Source: Seribacter sulfatis
GTDB lineage: Bacteria; Verrucomicrobiota; Verrucomicrobiia; Opitutales; Seribacteraceae
NCBI RefSeq assembly: GCF_964187635.1
Contig: NZ_CAXLMO010000001.1
Coordinates: 20,083-84,082, forward strand
Direction of reading: 5' to 3'
Length of the DNA stretch: 64,000 nt
In this document: one piece after another, positions 1-7,335 of the stretch
Position numbering within the stretch: position 1 is the first letter of the stretch
Layout of the letters: every line of letters starts with the position of its first letter
The notes under the pieces: generated by a model
The model's input: the letters and a program-made list of their open reading frames with translations, nothing else
What the model was told of the DNA's origin: nothing
Database searches by the model: none
Translations under genes and position numbers: made by a program

Positions 1-1255
1 GCTCTCCAGTTGTCAGTAGTTTTGCAAACCAATAATGTGAGTCTGCCATATCAGACTTTATTTCAATTGCTGTTTCGTAATTCCTGACAGCTTGGTCATG
101 CTCAGATGGACTCTTCAGAATTCTTGCCAAATTGAAATAAGCATCCACATAATTCTGATCTACATCTGTGGCTTTTTGAAAGTGTATTTTTGCTTCATTG
201 ATATCACCGTTTTTTTCTGAGTGGTGTGCTAATTCATAAAAGGCAACTGCATACTCGGGATTGATTTCTAGAGCCTTAAAGAAGTGTTTCTTTGCGAGGG
301 TAGGGTCATCATCTTCTCTCAATAGCATTGCTAGATGGAAATGTGCCTCTGAATGAAGAGGATCAAATAAGACCGCTTTTTTGAGATTTTCTTCCGCTTT
401 TTTCAATTCACCAGACTCGCTCAGTATAACTCCGAGTCGAAAATGTGACAGTGCATTTTCTTGGTGAAATTTGAGCGATAAATTATAATGAGATTTCGCT
501 TTTTCAATATCTTTGGCTTCCTCATAAACATAGGCAATTAGATAATGTGCTTTTGAATATTCGGGATTGATGTTGAGAGTTTTTGTTAAATGCTCTTTTG
601 CTTTTATGAAGTCTTTTTCAGTACAAAGAATTTTTGCCAAATTGTAATGCGCTTTCGCATGATCCTTATTAAGTTTAATAACAGCATTAAAGTGTATTTT
701 TGCTTCTGAAAGATTTGTTCTGTCTATGATTGTCCCTTCTTTATTAGTTGCAACGCCTCCGGATAGTAATTTCCCCATGGAGTAGTGTGCTTCTACATAT
801 TTTTCATCAATATCCAATGCTGTTTCGTAGTTTTTTCTAGCATCTTCATAATCGTCTGCATTGGTCAATAAAGTGGCTTTGTGGTAATAAGCCGGTGCAT
901 AGTTTTGATTAATTTCGGTAACCTTATCAAAGTTGTTTTTAGCTTCTTCAATGTCTTTAATCTGAATTAATAATAATGCATAATTAAAATATGCATAAGC
1001 ATAGTTCGGGTTAATTTCCAGTGAGTTTAGAAAGTGATTACGGGCATTTTCATGATCTCCATCCGCAGTCAGGGCAATTGCTAATTCGCATTGGGCTTCT
1101 GCAAAATCGTTATTAATGCTAACTGACTTCTTTAAGTTCTTTACAGATTCTTTAATCTCACCTTGTTCCTTGAGGAGCATACCCAGTTCGTAGTATGCTT
1201 CGGCGAACTCTGGATTTAGTGCAATTGCTTTTTCTAAGTGGATTTTGGCATTCAT
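1..1255 (-). CDS. TPR-repeat protein, 3' end cut off by window edge
   Basis: Reading the minus strand from the ATG at 1255 gives an open frame of about 418 codons to the window edge with no stop. It consists almost entirely of tetratricopeptide repeats of about 34 residues with the usual pattern of small residues at helix contacts and an asparagine-proline type turn (for example AIALNPEFAEAYYELG near the N-terminus, then SLEINPNYAYAYFNYA). About a dozen repeats are visible, with one longer linker around residues 155-175. No signal peptide or membrane segment is seen, so it is probably cytoplasmic. TPR arrays are protein-binding scaffolds; the partner is unknown. It starts 17 bases after the stop of the adenylate cyclase gene and is probably its operon partner. 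The cyclase itself ends in a short TPR-like tail, which makes a physical link plausible but unproven. Confidence 0.85.
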   Translation of the reverse strand, partial: MNAKIHLEKAIALNPEFAEAYYELGMLLKEQGEIKESVKNLKKSVSINNDFAEAQCELAIALTADGDHENARNHFLNSLEINPNYAYAYFNYALLLIQIKDIEEAKNNFDKVTEINQNYAPAYYHKATLLTNADDYEDARKNYETALDIDEKYVEAHYSMGKLLSGGVATNKEGTIIDRTNLSEAKIHFNAVIKLNKDHAKAHYNLAKILCTEKDFIKAKEHLTKTLNINPEYSKAHYLIAYVYEEAKDIEKAKSHYNLSLKFHQENALSHFRLGVILSESGELKKAEENLKKAVLFDPLHSEAHFHLAMLLREDDDPTLAKKHFFKALEINPEYAVAFYELAHHSEKNGDINEAKIHFQKATDVDQNYVDAYFNLARILKSPSEHDQAVRNYETAIEIKSDMADSHYWFAKLLTTGE

Positions 1256-1272
1256 AGCTGTGGGTTCCAATA

Positions 1273-3558
1273 CTATTTACTGGTCATTACCCATACTCCG
1301 TCCCAATCCCCCTTAGGTGGATTTTTTTTCATATGATCGCATCGGTCCAAATATAATTGGGCTGCCTTATCTTGCGGATTAATTTTTTGAACATTCTTAA
1401 ATAATTTAATTGCTTGATCCCATTTCCCTTCGTTCCATGATCGGTATCCGTCATTAAAAATACCGAGTGCGTCGACCAAGTTTGGGTAGGAGTTTTCATT
1501 ATGAAAATCAAGCACCTCATAGATTCCAACTGGTTCTGTTTTACCTTTTACAATAACATAGTCTACCGGGCGGGTCCGATATGTTGCCTTCACTGCTTTA
1601 TGGGTATATTCGCTAATTAAGATATGTGCACCATATTGCTTACAGGCACTTTCAATTCTGGCAGCGAGGTTCACCCCATCTCCAATAACAGTGTAGTCCA
1701 TTCTTTTAGGCGACCCAATATTACCCGAAACTATGGAGTCGGTGTTTATCCCCATCCCATGATCTATGGGCATTTTGCCCTCTGATGCCCGCTTATCATT
1801 AAAGACATTTAAATCTGTCATCATTCGAATAGCAGCTCGAACTGCTCGATCTGGGTCATCATCGTGGGCAACAGGCGTCCCAAAGATACACATCATCGCA
1901 TCTCCAATGAATTTATCCAACATCCCTCCCTCGTCTGTGATGCAGTCCACCATGATTGTGAAGTAATCATTGAGTAGCTTTACCGTACCCTGTGCTCCGA
2001 GTTCCTCTGTAATTGTAGTAAAACTTCTCACATCAGAAAATAGTACTGTTCCAACGCTTTGTTTACCCCCCATTATATCATCTCCATCCCCAGCTGCCAT
2101 AAGCTGATCAGCTAATTCTGGATCCATATACCTCGACATAGTAGACTTCATTCTTTTTTCGGAACTAATGTCTTCGATCATTAACATTGTGCCTAAGTTC
2201 TCATTTTTTTGTCCGAGTAGTGGCATTAAGGAAATATTTACCGATAGTTTTTCTCCTTCGATAGATAATTCTGCATCCAAAAACTCTTCCTGTTCTTCCA
2301 CTAATTCTAATTTTTTAAGCAACCAATCATTAGGACCCTCAAAAAATTCCTTTACTGGTTTTTCTAATATTTCTGATAAAATGGGGACTTTCAGAATTCG
2401 TAAACCGGCACTGTTACAAGTTTTGATTACTCCATGTTCATCTAAAGTTAACACCGCATCGTGCATACTTGAAAGGATACTCTCCGAGTAATTTTTTTGA
2501 TTTTGGACATCATCGAAAAGCTTTGCATTCTCAATTCCCATCGATATCTGCGAAGTAAAAGCACCTAGTCGTTTTTCATCTTCAGAATTAAATGCCCCTC
2601 CTCTTTTATTGAGAACCTGGCTGACTCCAATCGTTTTACCCTCTTTATTGAGGACGGGCATGCAGAGGATAGACCGTGTGAAAAAGCCTGTCTGTTTGTC
2701 AAAACTTGGATTAAAGCGTAAGTCCGCGTATGCGTGGGGAATATTAACTGGCTTTGCGGATGTAAAAACAGTACCAGCAATACCTAAATGATTGGGGAAT
2801 TTAATAACAGACTTTTCATCAAGACCTTCTCCCACTTCAGTATATAATTCATTTGTTTTCTCATCGTTAATAAACAAAGTTGCTCTTTCGCAATCGAGCA
2901 TCGTTGAAATAGTGGTGATGATTTTTTGGAGTAGGGGGGTGAGCTCCAATTCAGAGGAAACCTGAGATACTACATCTAGAAATTCCAATTCCTGCTTTCG
3001 AGCTGCTTCGATTTGCTCAACTATAATGTTTCCTTGAATTGCAATTGCAGCCTGTTCGGTCATCGCCTCAAGCAGGTCGAGGTCATCCTGTTCAAATTCT
3101 CCGTCAATTTTATTTAAAATCTGGGAAACACCAATTTCTTCCCCTGAAACAGTTCGGAGTGGAGCACAAAGAATACTTTTGGTTCGAAACCCTGTTCTTA
3201 CATCAACCGCTTTGTTAAATCGGTCATCTTTATAAGCATCATGTATGATTGCACCTTTATTTTGTGTAAAAACCCATCCAGCGACGCCTTTTGTATTGAG
3301 AATTCTGATCTCTCTGCGAAAACTGCCTTGCGCAATTCTTGAATACAGTTCCCCAGTGGCAGCATCATTTAAAAAAATTGTACCTCTCTCTGCACCAATC
3401 GTCGAAGTGGTTATTTTGACAAGCGTTTCGAGAGCTTCGTCCAAGCTTTTTGTTTTGGCCAGGTCAGTGGTGACCTGCAGAAGCATGTCAGAAAATCTGG
3501 CTGTCCTTTTTGACTTTGGATGTGATTTTTTCTCTGTATTTTGATCTTTATCTTGCAT
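1273..3558 (-). CDS. GAF-GAF-PAS class III adenylate cyclase (CyaB1-like)
   Basis: Predicted soluble adenylate cyclase of 761 residues that makes cAMP from ATP. Domains in order: GAF1 about 42-178, GAF2 about 208-345, PAS about 356-468, class III catalytic domain about 503-690, and a short TPR-like tail about 705-750. Catalytic residues are present: metal-binding D509 and D553, the adenine-selecting pair K549 and T623, and transition-state N630 and R634, so an ATP rather than GTP cyclase is expected. GAF2 carries a complete NKFDE motif (N317, K318, F323, D327, E328), the mark of cyclic-nucleotide-binding GAF domains; GAF1 has it except that the last Glu is Leu160. The domain order matches cyanobacterial CyaB1/CyaB2 cyclases, whose GAF-B binds cAMP and activates the enzyme. 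Its start overlaps the end of the upstream coiled-coil gene by 11 bases, indicating one operon. Confidence 0.93.
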   Translation of the reverse strand: MQDKDQNTEKKSHPKSKRTARFSDMLLQVTTDLAKTKSLDEALETLVKITTSTIGAERGTIFLNDAATGELYSRIAQGSFRREIRILNTKGVAGWVFTQNKGAIIHDAYKDDRFNKAVDVRTGFRTKSILCAPLRTVSGEEIGVSQILNKIDGEFEQDDLDLLEAMTEQAAIAIQGNIIVEQIEAARKQELEFLDVVSQVSSELELTPLLQKIITTISTMLDCERATLFINDEKTNELYTEVGEGLDEKSVIKFPNHLGIAGTVFTSAKPVNIPHAYADLRFNPSFDKQTGFFTRSILCMPVLNKEGKTIGVSQVLNKRGGAFNSEDEKRLGAFTSQISMGIENAKLFDDVQNQKNYSESILSSMHDAVLTLDEHGVIKTCNSAGLRILKVPILSEILEKPVKEFFEGPNDWLLKKLELVEEQEEFLDAELSIEGEKLSVNISLMPLLGQKNENLGTMLMIEDISSEKRMKSTMSRYMDPELADQLMAAGDGDDIMGGKQSVGTVLFSDVRSFTTITEELGAQGTVKLLNDYFTIMVDCITDEGGMLDKFIGDAMMCIFGTPVAHDDDPDRAVRAAIRMMTDLNVFNDKRASEGKMPIDHGMGINTDSIVSGNIGSPKRMDYTVIGDGVNLAARIESACKQYGAHILISEYTHKAVKATYRTRPVDYVIVKGKTEPVGIYEVLDFHNENSYPNLVDALGIFNDGYRSWNEGKWDQAIKLFKNVQKINPQDKAAQLYLDRCDHMKKNPPKGDWDGVWVMTSK

Positions 3559-5926
3559 TGGTATCCTCTAATTCAGCCCGTAGTTCAATGATTGTTGCCT
3601 GCAGATCTTTAAACTCCATTGTTTTGATTTGGTTTTTTTTCTGCAAACTTTGTTCATGTAAATTCTTTTTTAAATCAATCTCATCTCTCAATGCATTTAC
3701 CATGCTTTTAAAATGATTGATTTCTCGTTGTTGTGTCGAGACAGCTTTTTGTATGGCATCTTCTTTACTTATTTCTAATTTTTCTATTTCGTATCTTAGT
3801 GAAGTTACATTTTCTCTCAATTGTTTAATTTCACTTGCTGCTAATGCGATACTTCTTTGCTTTTTATCTTCTTTCCTTTGCCTGAATTCGTCCATTTGGG
3901 TTCGTAAAGATAAGATAGATAACTTTAGAATCTCATTTTCTTTGTAAGTAGAAAAAACTGCTTTCTGTAAAGATTCTTCTTTTTCTATGCCCTTGAGATC
4001 TAATTCTTCTCTTAGTTGCGAAATATTAAGTTTCAAAAGTTTAATTTCACTTTCCCTGGAAGCAACTGCCTGCTGTATTGCATCCTGTTTGTCGAAAGTC
4101 AGTTTATCAATTTTGTCTCTGCCTAGTGAAACGCTTTCTCTTAGCGTCTTTAATTCAATGGAAAATGTAGCTTCTACTTTTTGAACAATTTCGATTTCGT
4201 TGTGTTGTGCGTTTTCAAGTTCAAACCTTAAGTTTTTAATTGTATTTCTAAGGGAACTGATTTCAGTTTCGGATCTTGACAGGTTTCTCTGAATTTTATC
4301 CTCCGTGCGAGATTTTGATAATTCTAGTTGGTCGCGTAAGTTTTGTAAGGAATTCTTTAATTGGTTAATCTCGTTAAGAGAACTTGAGTAGGCATTCTGT
4401 ACATTTTCTTCTTCTTTAATTTGTGCCCTATCTAGTTCATCACGCAAAGAAGAACTTAATTCCTTGAGGGAGCGAATGTCGTTTTCTTTTGTAGCAATGG
4501 CTCGTTGTACTTCTGCTGCTGTATCTAACTGTGCTTTCTCCAGTTGATTTCTTAGAGTGACTAAAGAACCCTTTAATTGATTAATTTCTTTGTTAGACAG
4601 TGAGACTGCTTCTTGGACTGATTGTTCCTTTTCAATAGTGCTCTTTTCTAGTTCCTCTCTTAGTTCTGAAACGGTGCTTTGAAGTGTCCTTGTTAAAATA
4701 TTTGCCTCCGCAGTAGCTTTCTGAACTTTATCCTCCTCCCTTGCTTTAGAATTTTCTAAATTATTACGAACCATTGATAAAGAATTTTTTAATTGTTGAA
4801 TTTCGCTCTGTGCAGTGGAAACAGCAAGTTGCACAGATTCGTCTTTTTCAATTATTACTCTTTCTAGTTCTACTCTAATTTCCGAAATCGTTCTTTTTAA
4901 TGAGCTTATCTCTTTTTGGGCAGTGGCACTTGCTTTTTGAATTCGATCCTCTTCTCTTGCTTTTGAAAGCTCTAGGTTGTCACGGGATAAAGAAAGAGAT
5001 GCCTTTAGCTGTCGAATTTCATCCTGTCCAAGTGCTACCGCTTTTTGAACATTGATTGCTTCTTTAGAAAGTGTATTTTCCAGTTCTACCCGTAGGTGTT
5101 GGATTGTTGATTTGAGTGAATTGATTTCTCTGGAATTGGAACTGTTTATTTTTTGAACTTTTTCATCTTGTTCGTTTTGGTGTCTTTCCAATTTTTCTCT
5201 GGCTAACAAGAGTGTTGCTTTTAGTGAAGCGACTTCAGAAATATTAGTTGAATTAATTTTTTGTATTGCATCAAGTTTACGGTTTTCTGCTCCCTCCACC
5301 TCCATGCGCAAGGCCTTAATTGTTTTCTTCAGGTCATTGATCTCATTGAGTGAAGAAGAGCGAGTTTTTTGGAGCTTTTCTTCATTATCTGATTGGATGG
5401 ACTCGATTTTTTCTCGCAGTGACTGTGACGATTTTTGCAATTGTTGAATTTCTTGCTGAGCGCTCCGTTTGGCTTTTTGTTCAATATCACTTTTTTCTGC
5501 CTCTGATTGGTCTAATGCATGACGAATTTCCAAAAGGCTTTTCTTTAGTCCTAAGTTTAATTGATTTTCCTGACCAATTGCTTTTTGTATAGTTTCTTCT
5601 GATTTTGAACGGGTAATTTCAAGTTCTAACCTTAAGTTTTTAATTACTTCTTTTAGCTGGTTTTCATTTTGAATGTTGGATGATCGAATCGATTGTTTTT
5701 CATCCTCTGCTACGCCAGCAATTTTTTCATTTTCATCTCTTTGCTTTTCGATAATCTGCTTTAAATCTTTGATTTCTTTTGAAAACTCTAAAGTATTGGA
5801 TTGTAATACGGAAAGTTGTTCATCAGATGCCCTTTCTAACTCAGTTCTAAGATTTAAAATCGTTTGTTTAAGAAAACGATTTTCCTGAGTGAGTAATCCA
5901 GCCTCTTCTTGAGATAATTGAGACAT
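3548..5926 (-). CDS. Long coiled-coil protein of phased 36-residue repeats
   Basis: A 792-residue, apparently all-helical protein with no signal peptide, membrane segment or recognised catalytic domain. After a 14-residue leader it is 21 full copies plus one 22-residue partial copy of a 36-residue unit, exactly in phase (14 + 21x36 + 22 = 792). The unit consensus is roughly E-I-x2-L-K-x4-L-R-x-E-L-E, then a charged stretch, then a hydrophobic-Q-K-A segment. Copies are diverged, with hydrophobic, Arg and Glu positions kept. 36 residues is ten turns at 3.6 residues per turn, or two hendecads plus two heptads, which suggests a nearly straight coiled coil; repeat regularity is seen, geometry is inferred. 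It is the first gene of the cyclase operon and overlaps that gene by 11 bases, suggesting a scaffold or filament role. Function is not recognised. Glu and Lys/Arg content is very high. Confidence 0.9.
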   Translation of the reverse strand: MSQLSQEEAGLLTQENRFLKQTILNLRTELERASDEQLSVLQSNTLEFSKEIKDLKQIIEKQRDENEKIAGVAEDEKQSIRSSNIQNENQLKEVIKNLRLELEITRSKSEETIQKAIGQENQLNLGLKKSLLEIRHALDQSEAEKSDIEQKAKRSAQQEIQQLQKSSQSLREKIESIQSDNEEKLQKTRSSSLNEINDLKKTIKALRMEVEGAENRKLDAIQKINSTNISEVASLKATLLLAREKLERHQNEQDEKVQKINSSNSREINSLKSTIQHLRVELENTLSKEAINVQKAVALGQDEIRQLKASLSLSRDNLELSKAREEDRIQKASATAQKEISSLKRTISEIRVELERVIIEKDESVQLAVSTAQSEIQQLKNSLSMVRNNLENSKAREEDKVQKATAEANILTRTLQSTVSELREELEKSTIEKEQSVQEAVSLSNKEINQLKGSLVTLRNQLEKAQLDTAAEVQRAIATKENDIRSLKELSSSLRDELDRAQIKEEENVQNAYSSSLNEINQLKNSLQNLRDQLELSKSRTEDKIQRNLSRSETEISSLRNTIKNLRFELENAQHNEIEIVQKVEATFSIELKTLRESVSLGRDKIDKLTFDKQDAIQQAVASRESEIKLLKLNISQLREELDLKGIEKEESLQKAVFSTYKENEILKLSILSLRTQMDEFRQRKEDKKQRSIALAASEIKQLRENVTSLRYEIEKLEISKEDAIQKAVSTQQREINHFKSMVNALRDEIDLKKNLHEQSLQKKNQIKTMEFKDLQATIIELRAELEDTNAR

Positions 5927-6055
5927 AATGGACTTTTAGCACATAGATTAGAGGACAAATTTGCAAACAATAAGATTTAAGAAATTAATTTTGCTTGCAA
6001 AGATATCATCAAAGATTTTGCTTAATTTTTCTAATCTTATCCATTACCCTGATAA
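5927..6055. promoter_or_regulatory. Divergent intergenic promoter region
   Basis: This 129-base AT-rich gap separates the minus-strand coiled-coil/cyclase/TPR operon from the plus-strand lipoprotein gene, so promoters for both directions should lie here. I cannot point to convincing -35/-10 pairs or to a clear operator. Confidence 0.4.
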
Positions 6056-7243
6056 ATGAAACATTTATACATTGCCAATTCGGTGCTATTAATTTTGACC
6101 GTTGCATCATGTTCGGAACATGACGATGGCCAAGCACATCCCTCTGATACAACTACACCTGAGGCGGGCGAAATCAAGGATTTCGAGGAGGGGGTTAGTA
6201 TAGACCGTTCAAGACTCGATGAATTAGATTTCGAAAGTCTGTTGAGTCAGGATAGTAATGTAGTCGCAATCGATGTTGCAGGTGCTTCTGATTTCACTAC
6301 TGATAAGGATCATTCAGAAGTGAAAAGCGAGCCCATTCCAATAGGTGCTAAAATGACCAAAGAATTAGAGGCAGAAACTGCTTTGAAAAACTTGGAGGTA
6401 CATTCAATCCAGCGACAAAAATCAATCGAAGATTTAAGAAAGATTAATAACAACAAGGACCAAACTATAGCTGCTCTTTCGCAGTTAAACGATGAGTTAA
6501 TTTCTGAAATTAAAAGGATTAAAGGGGATCTCTATCGGGATAGTAATACCGATGATCTCAGTAAAGGTCCTAGCACTCAATTAGATTCGTTAAAGTCAGA
6601 GGTAAAGAAACTTAAAAATAATTTAGCATTAAAATCAGAAGAATTAAAAAGTTTAAGATACCGAAATGACTCTCTTGAGGGAAGAATTAGCGACTTAGAA
6701 TTATCACCCACCACTAATAAATCTGAATTACTTCCCACATTTTCTTCAATTAATTCCTACCCCTCGAGAAATATTAATCCGATTAGTCAAAAAAGAACCG
6801 GTCAATGTAAGTTGCGATTTGAGGCAGTTGTCACCGCATTAAATGGGAAAAGTAAAGAAGCTTTCTATACGGAATTTTTTATCTTACCGATCAGTTTAGA
6901 AAATATTATGAGGAAAGGGGGGATTGAATTAGCAAACTACTCCGGTATCGATACTTACGCTGAGCTTTGGGCACGTTCCAGAAAAAATGCATTCCTATTT
7001 CCTGATGTACATAAAAAAATCAGGTCATTATTGCTAAATTTTGAAGATAGAGGAGAGGGTAAAAGAGTACGTACTGATGTGGATGGATCGGCTATGCTAG
7101 ATGGTCTGCCAGCAGGAAAATATTTTGTGATTGGCACTGCATCCTTAGGAAAGGTAGGAGTGACTTGGAGTGTCCCAGTCAGCTTGAATACTGGCAATAA
7201 TAAGATCTCTCTTACTTTGGCAAATTGTTCTTGGAGTCTATAA
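6056..7243 (+). CDS. Lipoprotein with coiled coil and carboxypeptidase-regulatory-like C-terminus
   Basis: A 395-residue predicted lipoprotein: a short signal peptide ends in the lipobox V-A-S-C with the lipidated cysteine at residue 19. An acidic linker follows, then a coiled coil at about residues 105-215 with Leu/Lys/Glu heptads. The C-terminal part, about 245-395, ends with a beta-rich segment containing T-D-V-D-G-S-A and L-P-A-G-K-Y-F-V-I, the pattern of carboxypeptidase-regulatory-like (transthyretin-fold) domains. These folds usually mediate binding in the envelope. No enzyme signature is present. It is transcribed divergently from the coiled-coil/cyclase operon and is followed by a hairpin and then the DUF1538 gene. 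Role unknown; a structural or anchoring envelope protein is the simplest guess. Confidence 0.75.
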   Translation: MKHLYIANSVLLILTVASCSEHDDGQAHPSDTTTPEAGEIKDFEEGVSIDRSRLDELDFESLLSQDSNVVAIDVAGASDFTTDKDHSEVKSEPIPIGAKMTKELEAETALKNLEVHSIQRQKSIEDLRKINNNKDQTIAALSQLNDELISEIKRIKGDLYRDSNTDDLSKGPSTQLDSLKSEVKKLKNNLALKSEELKSLRYRNDSLEGRISDLELSPTTNKSELLPTFSSINSYPSRNINPISQKRTGQCKLRFEAVVTALNGKSKEAFYTEFFILPISLENIMRKGGIELANYSGIDTYAELWARSRKNAFLFPDVHKKIRSLLLNFEDRGEGKRVRTDVDGSAMLDGLPAGKYFVIGTASLGKVGVTWSVPVSLNTGNNKISLTLANCSWSL

Positions 7244-7257
7244 ACTGAATTATTTTT

Positions 7258-7285
7258 TAGGTTTGCCAAAAAGTGAACAAACCTA
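7258..7285 (+). terminator. Hairpin after the lipoprotein gene
   Basis: An 8-base perfect inverted repeat, TAGGTTTG at 7258-7265 and CAAACCTA at 7278-7285, with a 12-base loop, lies 14 bases after the lipoprotein stop and is followed by TCTTTT. It resembles a weak intrinsic terminator; the short T-run limits confidence. Confidence 0.4.
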
Positions 7286-7335
7286 TCTTTTAAAGTTTAT
7301 TAAGTTTTCTAATTCTTAAAATACCACCTCATATT

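Noticed and set aside
3548..5926. The 108-base periodic DNA read as a simple or satellite repeat
   Set aside because: DNA copies are strongly diverged; periodicity is at protein level and the frame has no breaks.
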